Shown: positions 45,855 to 57,854, numbered from the stretch's first letter. The stretch is 64,000 bases of DNA from Henckelia pumila (GCF_033568475.1 NC_133122.1:185647449-185711448); one strand, 5' to 3'. Notes: generated by a model from the sequence alone, not told the origin. Program-made: numbers and translations.

Positions 45855-47080
45855 TTACCCTCGATACATTGTGACATCTACTGAGATTCCTCCTTCATTC
45901 TTGTCGAGCTTGGTGGAGGAGCTCATTGGAGTAGTAGTAGTAGTGCAAGACTCCGTTCCAAATTTCTTCAGTAGATCCTCTGTATAATTCATTTGATTGG
46001 TGAAGATTTCTGTGTCAGTTTTTCTGATATGTAAGACTAGGAAGAATGTAAATTCTCCCATCATGCTCATTTCAAATTTGTCCTGCATAAGCTTGGGGGT
46101 TAGTTGGTCCAAAAATAATATCATCAACATATATTTGTACCAAAAGTGTGTGTTGGTTCTTGATGAAGGTGAACAATATCTTATCTATTTTTCCAATAAC
46201 AAAGTTAGGGCAGAGTAAAAATTGGGATAAGGTATCATACCATGCCCTAGGTGCTTGTTTAAGATCATATAAGGCCGTGTGCAATTATAAACGTGATTGG
46301 GTAAAGAATGACTCACAAAAACTGAAGGTTTCTCAAAATAGACTTATTCATGCAGTAGTCCATTTAGAAATTCACTCTTTACATCCATTTGAAAAACTTT
46401 GAAGTTATTGAAGGTTGCAAAGGCTAGAATGATTCTTATAGGTTCAATTCTGGTTACTAGTGCGAAGATCTCATCATAGTCTATTCTTTCTTCTTGTTTG
46501 CAACCTTGAGCCATGAGTCTTTCTTTAAGATCATATAAGGCCGTGTGCAATTATAAACGTGATTGGGTAAAGAATGACTCACAAAAACTGAAGGTTTCTC
46601 AAAATAGACTTATTCATGCAGTAGTCCATTTAGAAATTCACTCTTTACATCCATTTGAAAAACTTTGAAGTTATTGAAGGTTGCAAAGGCTAGAATGATT
46701 CTTATAGGTTCAATTCTGGTTACTAGTGCGAAGGTCTCATCATAGTCTATTCTTTCTTCTTGTTTGCAACCTTGAGCCATGAGTCTTTCTTTATTCCTTA
46801 CAACAGTACCTTTCTCATTCATCTTGTTCCTGAAAACCCATCTTGTACCGATTACTACTTGCTGATTTGGACGAGGTACAAGATTCCATACTCTGTTCCT
46901 CTCAAATTGATTGAGCTCTTCTTGGATAGATTCAATTCAATTATGATCCAGTAGATCTTCTCAATATTTTTGGGTTCTATCTATGGGACAAAGGCAACAT
47001 GCATATATTCATTGATAATTTTCCTTCTGATTCTAAGAGCTGCAGAGGGATCACCAAGAACTAGAGATGGAGGATGGTTT
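45855..47080 (-). pseudogene. Copia reverse transcriptase with internal duplication
   Basis: From the 5' side: RNKMNEKGTVVRNKERLMAQ, GCKQEERIDYDETFALVTRI, VFQMDVKSEFLNGLLHE, then after a shift HTALYDLKQAPRAWYDTLSQ and catalytic YVDD (LLVQIYVDDIIFG), then FEMSMMGEFTFFLVLHI. The segment ending at MDVKSEFLNGLLHE occurs twice because of the 266-bp duplication at 46261-46792. Confidence 0.85.
46261..46792. repeat. 266-bp tandem duplication in copia RT
   Basis: 46261-46526 is repeated at 46527-46792. Only one difference was seen (GCGAAGATCTC versus GCGAAGGTCTC), so the event is recent. Confidence 0.92.
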
Positions 47081-47081
47081 T

Positions 47082-47135
47082 GCATACCATGCCCTAGGTG
47101 CTTGTTTAAGACCATATATATAAGGTCGTGTGCCA
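47082..47135. repeat. Displaced copy of an RT segment at the gag/RT junction
   Basis: CATACCATGCCCTAGGTGCT and the following 'tgtttaaga-catatataaggtcgtgtg' repeat 46236-46280 with few changes, but here they sit where gag and RT have been joined by deletion. Confidence 0.8.
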
Positions 47136-47171
47136 TCAGATCTGCAAAAATATCATGATCTTCTATTTTGT

Positions 47172-47710
47172 TCATATCCTGGCTTCTCGCATGGCTAAAG
47201 TTTTAACATCCCAATCCTTTGGCAGTGCTCTCATTACCTTGAGAGCCATCTCACGATTGATGTACTCTTTTCCAAGAGTCGTGAATTCATTCACAAGGCT
47301 ACTGAATCTTTCTTCAAAATCACTTATAAATTTTCCAGCCTTCATCTTGATGTTTTCAAACTTTTTCACAACAACAAAAAGTTTATTTTCCTTGGTCTGC
47401 TCGTTTCCCTCGTAGAGTTGAATCATCCTTTCCAATATCTCTTTGACATTGATGCACAATCTTGCTGAAGGTATTCTTTTCCAAAGTTTTGTACAAGATG
47501 TCTTTTTCAACATTTTCGAGGTTAGCCTTTTCCTTATCTTCATTTTTCCATTCACTTATGTGCTTTTCAATCATATGTGTTGCACCGTCAATGATAACAA
47601 CTACAACATTTGGCTTCATGATTTTGATTGGACCCTCCGTGACAACGTATTACATATCTTCATCTTGTGCAGAAAGATGAGCTTGCATTTTGATTTTCCA
47701 ATCATCGAAC
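47172..47710 (-). pseudogene. Copia gag (UBN2-like)
   Basis: Two overlapping frames (47619-47383 and 47555-47172) together read as a gag: HMIEKHISEWKNEDKEKANL, then MIQLYEGNEQTKENKLFVVV, KFENIKMKAGKFISDFEERF, LVNEFTTLGKEYINREMALK and MRALPKDWDVKTLAMREAR. A frameshift lies near 47460. Confidence 0.8.
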
Positions 47711-47790
47711 TCTTCACTTGAGAAAATAAGGATTTTGCTTAAGGACACCATGATTAGAAATAGGAGCTTCACAGAGAAGATATAAACCCA

Positions 47791-47801
47791 CTCTGATACC
47801 A
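47791..47801 (-). other. Primer-binding site for tRNA-iMet
   Basis: The plus strand reads CTCTGATACCA, so the minus strand is TGGTATCAGAG, the standard plant copia primer site. It lies about 5 bp from the LTR. Confidence 0.85.
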
Positions 47802-47806
47802 CTTTT

Positions 47807-48788
47807 TAGGATCGACGAAGAGTGTTTAGAGCGACTTAAATGAAAACTATCCTTTTTTCATTAGGTGAAGTCCTAGTACTGTTGTTAGCATCAATACATG
47901 AGAATCTATACTCAAAGACAAAGCAGTAGTCTGCTGAAATAGTGCGGAAACAGGCTATTGAGTTTGTTGAAGCTGAAAGATAAAATGAAAGGTAGTGCAA
48001 ATAGATTTGTTTCTGGAAGTTCGAAGGATTAAACTTTTTATGTCTTTTCTTCTTCTGTTTCTAGAGTGTATCACAAGTAGATTTGATGAGTACACAAACT
48101 GGTACAAAATGACTTCAGTAAGACTTATCTTCACCTACTATAACTCCTAGAACTCTCAAAAATAAAATACAACACAAACGAATTACTTATGAAAGAAGAC
48201 TTTTCTCTCAAACTTTTACAACACTTTCTTTCTTCAAAGATTTTACAATGGTTTGTAATGAGCAAAAATATGATCTGAGTATGTGATAAATCCTTTTTGA
48301 GTATGCAAGAGTGTTTCGGGTATTTTGTAAGAAACATGAAGATTAATTGATTGATATATAGTTGATAACAGATGTTTCTCTTCTTTTTCTCGATGGAACC
48401 ACAAAGCCTTATATAGCTAGATTTTTCTCCAGCGCTAATAAACGACTCTTTAATGCTCTCATTTAATGTACATGTACCAAAATATAGATTTTACTTAGCT
48501 TGTCATATCTTTCATATTCAAAATAAAAATAAACAACAAAATCTATGGTACGGTGCATTAAATGTGGTGTACTATATATCATAACGACTAATAAATGAGA
48601 GAGCTACTAAAAAGCATAGAACTCCTAATATCTCACATTGATGTCTACTGATTTTATCTTTAGTTGAGACGTGGTTACTTATTTCAATCGAGATCGATTA
48701 TGCTTTTCTTTGCTACTATTATTGCCTATTGATTTCTAGAGTAGTTTTGTCTACTAACCGTCATTACCAAAAATTAAATTACTTAACA
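47807..48788 (-). mobile_element. 5' LTR of copia element B (about 982 bp)
   Basis: The plus strand runs TAGGATCGACGAAG...ATTACTTAACA; the minus-strand LTR starts TGTTAAGTAATTTAATTTTT, typical of SIRE-type LTRs. A TATA-like CTATATAAGGC lies near 48412. Confidence 0.65.
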
Positions 48789-49197
48789 TATGTATATAAT
48801 TGCATTTGTACATATTAAACATTAATAATAAATTACAAAGAATAAAGAAATGTTTGTACAAAAATTAATCTTGAAACTCTATTTTTTATTTTAGTTTTAA
48901 AAATAAAAATTTCAATTTGAATATAAAAATAAAACATAAAAATATTTAAAAACATGAGAGTTTTCATTTAATATTTTTATGTTTTATCTTTTCATAATAT
49001 TTTATTATTAATTTTATCATTTTTGCTCCCTAGAATTTAATAATATCATCCTCGCAAATATATTTTAATATAATAAAATAAATGATAAGAACTAATTATG
49101 TTACAATTTTTAAAATTTAAGGACTAAAAGTATCACGTTAAAATATTTAGAGATGAAAAGTGTTTTGATATGAAAATATGAGAACCAAAAAAATATT
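48789..49197. other. AT-rich intergenic DNA
   Basis: I see nothing beyond A/T-rich filler. Confidence 0.5.
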
Positions 49198-50564
49198 TTT
49201 CCCGGATAATTCACAATTTAGTCTCTCATTTTATGACTCTGTCCGATTTCGTTACTCACTTTTTAATTGTCTGGATTTGGTCCTCAATTTTTATTACGTT
49301 TTTCGTAATTGTTCATTCCGTCGTTCAATTTGGTATGTGTTAAATAAACTTATACAACTGCTGCATGCAAGAGATTAGCGCAATCATCATGATTTTCTTC
49401 TCTCAAAATATAACTGTCCTTTCAATTACCTCATGCACTCTTTTGATGGCGTAATTCATACAAAAATAAAACAAAAATTTCTGCAAAAATTAGCCATATC
49501 TAGATTAGAGGAAGAAAAATGGAGTCAATTAAAATATGCCTTCAATTATCTTCCTTGACAGAGCACAAACGTCATTGAAAATAAAAAAAATTCACAAACC
49601 AAATAAAATAACATAATCGATACCATGCATGTCTAAAATTATCACAACAAACTAACTCACAAGAAATTAATTAAAGAGGGTGGGAGATGGATGAAGGGTT
49701 GAAGGACGACAAGCCCGAACTGGTCAACTTTGGTTCCATTATTTTTGGTAATCTCTACACCCATTAATTCCCCACTTGTGCTTTCATGAACAAGTCCTTG
49801 TTCTCAACATCAAGTATTGCACCCTTCCTTTTTTTGTTCACTTCCTACTCTTTCATCTTCTTAAATCTCATAATTAAATGATTGCGCTTTTATTGTTGAG
49901 TTGAACATTTTTTTTTAAAAAAATCGTCACAGGCCTAAAAAATATCAGGTCCGACCCTATGCCTACAAAAGTGAAGACTATAGTTCCTATATATGGGTTC
50001 CAATATTGATGTTTGCAGAAGTAAATCTGGAAGATGACTGTAGATCAATCAGCCTACGCGGTGGCCTTATATCATTCTTTGTGCAATCAGATTGAGTGAG
50101 GAAGGATAAGAATTAATTAAGATCCATGCTTTTAGTCTCCATCTATTAAAACAAATTGAACATGTAATCGGCCAATTGGAATCAGAGAAACAATAATCAG
50201 GAAACGGTCAAAAAGTCAAAAAACAAAAGCAACCGTTAGAATCGGTATAGTTGTACAAGTCATTCCTCTATCATAATACCAAATTAATGCTAAAGTTACA
50301 ACAAATATTGTATACAATGTTATTTACAACAATTATATCGTGAGATTTTGTATTCAATGTATCATGAGATTTTGATAAATAAAATTTTTGAATTAAATTT
50401 TGTGTTGTACAAATTGATGTACAAATTTCGTTATACCTGTAGCATTACTCTCGCGGAAAACATCAGAAAAACAGAGGACCAAATCGGATTAATTGGAAAA
50501 TGAGGGACACAATGGAGACTGAGTCATAAAATGAGGGACTAAATTAATAATTATTCCTTTACTT
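49198..50564. mobile_element. Fold-back element D
   Basis: The left end (GGATAATTCACAATTTAGTC, TCTCATTTTATGACTC) and the complement of the right end (GGAATAATTATTAATTTAGT, CCCTCATTTTATGACTC) are inverted. Both continue with CGATTTxGTxxCTCA and GATTTGGTCCTC words over about 130 bp. No coding sequence was recognised between the arms. Confidence 0.75.
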
Positions 50565-52080
50565 ATATATACAATTTCTGTAAAATCAAAATATAGTAAA
50601 AAAAATTTGAAAATTTTTGGGGTCCATAACCCTTTTTGGCCTTATGATAAGTCCGCCCTTGCCTTTCAAGCCTTATGCGATTTAACTGGCTAGCATGCTT
50701 TGTATGCTATTGTATTAGTACGAAAGGTTACCTTTGTATATCGAAAAATAACGGTTATCGGTTCTCAAAGTAAAAAAAAAAAGGAAATATAATTTTTTAA
50801 GGAAAAAAATGAAATACAATTTATTGCATAATTGAATGATCTTTGAAAAAACTGTATACCAATGATAAGTCCAACGAAAAATATTTATGTATACTTACAA
50901 CCAAAAATCGACAGTTTGTGCTTCTTGTTCATCAATTTAGAGACGGAGGCAGCCCCCCTCACCTCTACCTTGCTTTTTCCCACAACCCTCCCCTTTTCTC
51001 AGTAGAAAAATTTATTTATTTACTTAACCACGTACAAGCATCTCTAATTTTTCAAAAATAATTTTTAAAATTATATAAATATATAAGAATGATATTTAAA
51101 ATAAAACGATACAAATATAATACAAAAATGTTTTGGAGACGAATTTTGATTTGATATTTTCAGGTGCTTATTTTTTAGATTTTTGGCCTATGTGATTTCT
51201 ATAAAAGTACATTTTGGATAAAGTACTGTTGAAAATTTTGGTATTGTGCCTTGGTTCTTTTATTTTTAGGCAATTTATCTTAAATTTTCAATTTTTTTAA
51301 TTGTAATAAATCATGTTTTCATAATAATATTTTTTGTTAGAATATAATAATGACTATGACTTGGGTTTTTTTAATTAATTTATAAATAATAATAAATATC
51401 AAAATTAATGTTGATGGTGGAATTTAGCAAAAATAATGAAAACTGGCCCACCGGTACATTTGGCGGAATTTTGCAGTGTCTTATGTCAATGCATTGCGAT
51501 CCGTAAATAAAAGAGGTCGAACATTCCCACATTTCTGCTCATGTTATGTGCAATAATATTGATTTTTTAAAAACTAATAGCAATTAATATTGGTTTAATT
51601 TTTACGTATACTTCTTAATTAGTTGGAAAACAATAAAGGGTGGATTTTTACGTATACTTCTTAGTTGCCGGATCCACCCTTTATTGTATACTTCTTAGTT
51701 GGAAAACAATAATATAGAAAGCTAGCTAGTAGCTGGGGACGATCATTTGATTTACTGTACATTTCCAAAGCGAAACTTATCCAAAAACTAAAAGAAAATT
51801 AAAGGAAAAAAAAAACATGAGAAAGGTCTCTAATATCAATCAAATGGCTCATCTTCTTTAAAGCACTTTATTACTATTTATGGCTTTCTTATTTAATTCC
51901 CATTGTATTTTGAACGATATTTCTTGAGAAGTTGGGCTACACATAAAGATTAGCCAAGAACTAGGTCCATCATGCATTAACTCACGCACCTGTCGTCGTT
52001 TAAATTTTTCCCTACCTTGCTTGTATTAAACAGTACCACAAATGAAGGCTTTTCGACATTGCAGAAGAAAACCGAACGCG
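50565..52080. other. AT-rich DNA upstream of the MYB exon
   Basis: No gene is seen. At 51600-51715 the words TTTACGTATACTTCTTA and GTTGGAAAACAATAA recur, and AAAGGGTGGAT/ATCCACCCTTT forms a hairpin. The immediate 180 bp upstream of 52081 show no clear TATA box. Confidence 0.4.
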
Positions 52081-52207
52081 ATGGAGAGCCGTAATATTGG
52101 TGAAGGAGTGAAGAGAGGTGCGTGGAGTAAAGAAGAAGATATTCTGTTGAAGAAATGTGTTCAAACTTATGGACAAGGGAGGTGGCATCTTGTTCCTCTC
52201 AGAGCAG
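52081..52207 (+). CDS. R2R3-MYB transcription factor, exon 1 only (subgroup 6-like)
   Basis: ATG opens MESRNIGEGVKRGAWSKEED, then ILLKKCVQTYGQGRWHLVPL and RAG, with donor GTAATTAA after 52207 (phase 1). The first two spaced Trp of the R2 repeat (GAW, GRW) are present. The V(K/R)(R/K)GAW start and the GxWHxVPLRAG end are, from family knowledge, typical of subgroup 6 anthocyanin activators (PAP1/AN2 type), in which exon 1 stops at this codon. An in-frame upstream ATG (52042) is less likely by homology. Exon 2 (the NRCRKSCRLRW part) was not found downstream in the window. The gene is either broken or has an intron longer than 11.7 kb, filled with repeats. Confidence 0.8.
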
Positions 52208-53129
52208 GTAATTAATTAATTATTCAACTCATTATATATAATTTAATTTCTTTTAATAAGAGATTGTACGTTACACATCCACCGTTCATTCGGTGTGAGG
52301 CCTCACAATCCACCGGATATATATATATAGCTGGTGAATTATGGATGGTTTGCTTTTGTTTTGTTTCCGATTCTTTTAAATTACACCAAGTTGGCTAATA
52401 TTACAAGAGTATCTTTTGTGTGTGTGTGTGTTTTTTTTAAAAAGTCATCAACGTTTGGGTTTCATTTCATTTCACTTCTTTTTTGGGTTTCATGCATTTC
52501 ACTTCTAGTTCTTGCTTTTTGCCGGTGTACTAGCATGACATGACATGACATGACATGACATCATAATGCTGATACAAGCCTCTGATGTTGATGACGTGTG
52601 CACACGAATTTAGCTCTGTAGTGGGAAAAAAGGACCTAGAAGTTAGACTAATTTATAAAGACTCATTAATTTTGCCTGAGGTACAGGGCCAAAAGCTAAA
52701 ACAAATGTCGATCTGCAGGGGTATCCTCGGTTTAGTACTCTTTATTTAGGCATATTCTCGAATTAGTCAATTTTCTTTTTAATGGCCCAATTTAATCTTT
52801 TTTGTTTCAAAATGTTTTTCAGTTTAGTTTACATTCTCATTTTAACTTTGTTTTCTATTTTTATTTATTCTTTTCATTTTTTTTTCAGACAATCATGCTT
52901 CTATAAAATAAACTAAATCTTGTACCTTATTAACCAAAATACCGTCGGGTTGTATCCATCGGATTTCACAGACTTTTCCTCACAGTCTAAGCACATAGTC
53001 GCAACCGATGGTTTCTATCATTGATTCGTTCAACAACACCTAACACAACATTGTCTCGTTTCCTACCTCAATACGTATTGTAATAAACGTAATTTGAAAA
53101 TGAAATTAACATGAGAGGGGCAAAAGCCT
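52208..53129 (+). other. Non-coding DNA after MYB exon 1
   Basis: Intron-like AT-rich sequence. Contains a pentanucleotide microsatellite near 52530-52561 (five or so CATGA copies). No second MYB exon. Confidence 0.5.
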
Positions 53130-55130
53130 GGAATTTTATTCAGACAAACTAAATATTATTACATTAGTAACCTCCTATAAAGGAGGATATTAATGGTTTA
53201 GCTATTTTTAGTAGCGGAAAATATAACACACATAAACTTGAAAGAAAATATTACAAATTTATTTCGAATAAAAATGAAGAGAATGATGGATATCTTCGTC
53301 TTCCTTCTCCTTGGTATTTGTAAGAGTTCTTCTCGAATTTGAAATTCGAACTTCAAACTTGTAGATACCTCTTCATATTTTTGCTTGCCAGTTGTTCTGA
53401 CGACTCATTGCTGGAAACATCTTTTAATGGGTGGTCCTAATTGTGGTCCATCCCTTCTAGGTGTGGTTGAGTCACATATTTTCTTTTAATTTTGTCGGGA
53501 AATCTTTGGCTTTTGGGGTCCCATAAGAAAATAATTTTTGTGTGGTCCTTCACCACTTGGACTTGCCTCTGCAACATGCTTCCGGTCAGATCTTGGTCAA
53601 ATGCCTTTCTCGAATTCTGGCTCTTTTTGATTCGGGAAGTCTGGGTAGATTTTTTCTATCCATCTTTCGATGTCAGTCATATTGCAAAATTTCTGGCAAG
53701 CTAGTCTCTTTAGTCCCGGGAAGCTTGTTGTTCCACAAAATTTTTTTTTTCTTTCAAATACTTCTGCAAATTCTGTAGTTTTTCCTATCATGGTGTTTAG
53801 CAGGAAAAATATGTTATCTGAATTTTGAAAAAAAAAAAAATTGAACCGAAACTTGACTTTGTTCATCTATATGAGATAAACCCATACTTTCCATGCTTTC
53901 CTGTAGAGATTTCGTCTAAGGGTGGAAACCATGAGAACTCCTTCTGATTGAGGGTCCTTAATAATTTTTTGAGCATTTACATCCGGCCTCCTGAGTTTGA
54001 TGAAATGGAAGGCTTCATGTGAGCCTTTCCACGCTGGTTCTGGTGTTGTACTAAAGAAATAGAGCTAGCTCCATAATATCTCATCTGGACAAATAATCAT
54101 TATTTTTCCAAGTTCATGTACCGCTTCCTGGATATATCCATTTTGGTAGCAACTTTATTTCCGGGAAACTTGGTGACGTAGTATAAACCGAGGCAAGAGC
54201 CTCAAAATCATACCATTGTTTAACATCTTTCAGATGGACTTTGGGTTTCATCCACCCCTTTGGGTATTTTCTTGCAACATCAACCCAGTTTGTATCCGTA
54301 TTAATTTCTACTCTAGTTTTTAATTTATCCCAAGTTTTTTTATATGCCTGAAATGGAGAAATTATAGTTTCGTTAGTATCAACATTAGTTTTTTCCTTAT
54401 CATTTTGAGGTCTAAGGTTGATCTCTCCCACTTCAATCCCCGAGGTGAAGGGTTGACTTGATGTCTCGATATAAGGATTTGGAGCCTCAATTTTTCTTCG
54501 ATCGACTCATCCGAAAATGAGCTCGACTCAGCACTTGTTCTAGAAGTACTTGAATCTCCTACTCTAGGTATAGATTCCTGTACTCGAAAACCCTCCTTTT
54601 GGGAAATCAGTGGTTTCTCAATCTCCAAGAGGATCGTATTTTGTAATACAAACCACAACTGAGTTTAAGCATGTTGGCATCCTGTGATTCGATAAGAGAC
54701 GGTTTTCTTATCAACTTGTTGTATCCTACCCGCCACTTTTGCATTTAGAAAAAGATTATTAAACTCATTTTGAAGCATTTCAAGGTGTTCTCTCAAATGC
54801 ATCTGCATTTCATGATGACATCGACTTCATTGATGTCCATCCCTTGTTAAGAAATTTGCGAGAATATTTTCATTAGATATAATAATAAAAATATCAAAAA
54901 TATAATTTTGACATCAAGATTGTCATCTCAATAATCTAGCCTACTTTGGTTTAGATTCAATTTTATTTTTTTAAGAAGGTTTTAGCCTGTGTACTATCAA
55001 CTTTTAAAGTAAAGTAAATTTTTTGGCAAGTAAGAATAATGACCATTTTTTAAAAGCTTTTTTCACTAAAAAGAATTCATTTTTGTTGATATGACATCTT
55101 GCTAATTCTGCATCTGATAATAGATCATTG
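53130..55130 (-). pseudogene. Decayed element with pararetrovirus/retroelement-like coding
   Basis: Several minus-strand frames line up as one broken protein: a Cys-containing piece near 55130-54970, then 54658-54362, 54431-54114 and 53866-53597, separated by stops and shifts. Visible features are a Ser-rich acidic stretch, a conserved-looking block around WYDFEALASVYTTSPSFPEI and a Phe-rich stretch. A downstream AATAAA sits near 53140 (minus strand). I do not recognise an RT, protease or integrase here. The layout reminds me of endogenous caulimovirid-type sequence, but this is a guess from memory. It is not functional. Confidence 0.4.
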
Positions 55131-55174
55131 CAGTATCTGCATGTGTTAGGATCGAAAGTGCATGTAACAAGAGA

Positions 55175-55195
55175 GAGGGGGGGGGGGGGGGGGGG
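55175..55195. repeat. Poly-G run 1
   Basis: About 20 G interrupted by one C near its end, at the left border of the first 280-bp copy. Confidence 0.9.
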
Positions 55196-55200
55196 CGGGA

Positions 55201-55734
55201 GGTTAATACACCACTTGACATTTTCTTCATTTATATCCTTTTAACTGATCCCCTTTGCATTGAAAATCTCAATTGATTGAGATCAGTTCTCAATGGGTCA
55301 AATGATTGGTCAGTTGACTGATTGCTTCTTCAAACGTCATGAGTTCAGTTGGGTTGGCAACTGAGCTCTGATCTTTCTCGTGTATCTATACCAATCAACC
55401 CACTAGATAAGTATGGAATGAGGTCGATTAATAGTTTGAACAATTACAAGATGAAGGGGGGGGGGGGGGGAGGGAAGGGAGGTGAATACACCACTTGACA
55501 TTTTCTTCATTTATATCCTTTTAACTGATCCCCTTTGCATTGAAAATCTCAATTGATTGAGATCAGTTCTCAATGGGTCAAATGATTGGTCAGTTGACTG
55601 ATTGCTTCTTCAAACGTCATGAGTTCAGTTGGGTTGGCAACTGAGCTCTGATCTTTCTCGTGTATCTATACCAATCAACCCACTAGATAAGTATGGAATG
55701 AGGTCGATTAATAGTTTGAACAATTACAAGATGA
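55201..55734. repeat. 280-bp-period tandem duplication
   Basis: 55201-55454 is repeated at 55481-55734 almost without change (first difference GGTTAATACA versus GGTGAATACA). Each copy is preceded by a poly-G run (55175-55195; 55455-55470). Confidence 0.92.
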
Positions 55735-56800
55735 ATTGACTGAATAAGTAACGCGTTAAGTAAATAAGACAAGATGTGTTTTTAGATGTTCGGAGACTCA
55801 ACTGCTCTTACCCCTTCTTTCTTTTGAGAATGATTCAATAGAATACTTTCAGTATTACAACCCTTGAAACACCCCAATCCAAACTAGGACTTACCCAACT
55901 GCCTATCTTGGAACTCTTAGACTTCAACAATACAATCAATTCTCGACTGATTAGTTACAACTTGACTGGTAAGTCCTCGACTGACCGTACAACAATAGTA
56001 TTTTCCACAGTACACTATACTGATCTTGATACAAAGTGTTACAGCTTAATTCTTTGCAAAATTTGATCCTTCACTAGATCTGATAAATCTTGTAGCGTAT
56101 GCTTGAATTCTCTGGCTTCAAATAATTCTTCAATGTAAGATTGAACTCTTCGAGTAATAATTTCAGTTGACTTACTAATATATGAGAGCTCTTTGTGAGA
56201 CGGCAGCTCTTCTCGACTGCCTTTGATCCCTACTTATAGGTGAGAGTGAAACGGTAGAAAGATTAAAAAACATCCATACAAAGAAATTCTTTGCCTTGTC
56301 TTTTCTCAACGTTAACAATCTCTGACATCCGTAATAAAAGTTTGCGACTGCGTAATTTTCTTTATTAAAGTTACGAGAAACCTTATCCATATATATTGGG
56401 CACAACTGATTGCCCTTCTCAACTAACTATCTCTGAGGTAGACTGATTGTACTCTATCAGTTTTAGTTGCGCTTACTTCAGTTCCATGATTGGTTCATTT
56501 TAGTCTTGGTCATTCAGTTCAGTTGAGCTTCCACCAGTTTAGCTAGTGTTCAATTCAGTTGACTTACACGTCCAGTTAAGCTTATTTTTAGTTGAGCTCT
56601 CTATCAGTTCGGCTATTGACTAGTTGAATTCAGTTGAGATCAAGTGGTTATTTTGTATCCAGATGTGAGAGTCCAGTCGAGTAATCATCTAGTTCTGTTG
56701 CTCGAATTAGTTGAGTAATTCGGTTTTGTTTAATTTTTGCCCCTAGATATTTTTTTAATACAAAAAATAAATAATTGATTTTCCAATAATTTCCCCTTTT

Positions 56801-57019
56801 TTGGTGTTTGACAAAATTTAGCTTTAGATTGTCTTAGGAAAAAAATATTCTCAGTAGAGCTTGCTTGACTAAATTTGTGAAACCGATTATCTGTTCACTT
56901 TCCCACTTTTTGACAAACACACCAGTACTTGTGGATAAATTAAGAAATCCGATAAGAAAAAATCCAGAATTGATTGCAGATAAAATAGAAAGACTGATAA
57001 TGTCTAATACATGTGTAGA
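56801..57019. other. Intergenic DNA of unknown origin
   Basis: A 60-codon frame (56865-57047) reads smoothly but matches nothing I know and runs into the next LTR. Confidence 0.35.
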
Positions 57020-57854
57020 TAATGTCACACCTCGAAACTGGGCCTAGTTGACATCGGTGTTGTTTAACAATTTAAAATTGACACAACAAGCCTCTTAGTA
57101 CAATTTTTGCCAAAACCAATTTATATCATTAAATGAAATTGTCTTTTACAAATCAAAATAAGAATGCGGAAGCGATAACATAAGAAAAACAAACTAAAGG
57201 AAAATTTAGAATCTTCTTGTCTTGAAACTTGGTCACCAACCCCAAAACATATCTTGTTCGATCTCTTCGACTTGTTCTTCATTCCTATCTGGGAAGGAAA
57301 GTGATGGGTGAGTGTTTTGAGAAACACTCAGCAAGTGGGGGACGTTTGTACACCCAAATACATAATATATACATGTCACACCATGATTCAAGATAGGATA
57401 GGTACAATTTTCAAACGAAACATTAAAACGTACCAGAGACAAAACATGAACATATAGACATGATTCTGGAAGATATCTCACTGTTTATAACAGTCATAAC
57501 ATACAAATACGATTTTGGATGTGACATGTTACAAGACATGTAATGACATGAGTCAAAACATGATAGCATCAGTATTCAAAACGAAGCATTAAATCACATA
57601 AAAAATAAAACAAAAACATATAGATGTCACTGAAACTTCATTTTATTATTCATGTTTCATTTTCTGTCCCCCTATATGTTACTCATCTAAGGGGCGAGAC
57701 CATTGTTTCGGTTTTATACCCACTATGTTAGGGCCATATAAAGGTTTTATACCCACCGTATAGGGCCATATGTATGATTTTATACCCATCGTACAAGACC
57801 ATACATATCATATTTCTTTTCACTTCAAATCAAATCATAACAGTGCCGATTAAG
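57020..57854 (-). mobile_element. LTR fragment of another gypsy family, interrupted by the chromovirus
   Basis: Starts TGTCACACCTCGAAAC (an LTR end read in reverse) and continues to 57854, where the chromovirus LTR begins. At 57705-57805 a unit with GTTTTATACCCACCGTA and GGGCCATAT is repeated about three times. No coding sequence. Confidence 0.5.

Larger units (their letters stand above)
45377..48788 (-). mobile_element. Ty1/copia element B (SIRE-like), internally deleted
   Basis: Minus-strand order: LTR 48788-47807, primer site (iMet type) 47801-47791, gag about 47710-47172, then directly RT (from about 47100) to 45855, RNase H 45700-45400, cut at 45377 by the gypsy LTR. Zinc knuckle, protease and integrase are missing. 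RNase H wording (SDVDYAGCQLDRKSTSGSCQ) suits the SIRE/Maximus lineage. Confidence 0.8.
55134..56800. mobile_element. Probable SIRE-type copia LTR/leader fragment
   Basis: Begins TGTTAGGATCGAAAGTGC, a form common at copia LTR ends, and is rich in 'cagttga/tcagttg' words. It includes the 280-bp duplication with poly-G runs. The right limit is uncertain. No reading frame is supported. Confidence 0.5.

Noticed and set aside
53492-53778. Two overlapping plus-strand frames of 70 and 78 codons
   Set aside because: They are antisense to the degraded minus-strand coding region, whose sense frames line up as one protein.
56865-57047. 60-codon plus-strand frame with protein-like composition
   Set aside because: No homolog was recognised, there is no promoter, and it runs into the LTR fragment that starts at 57020.
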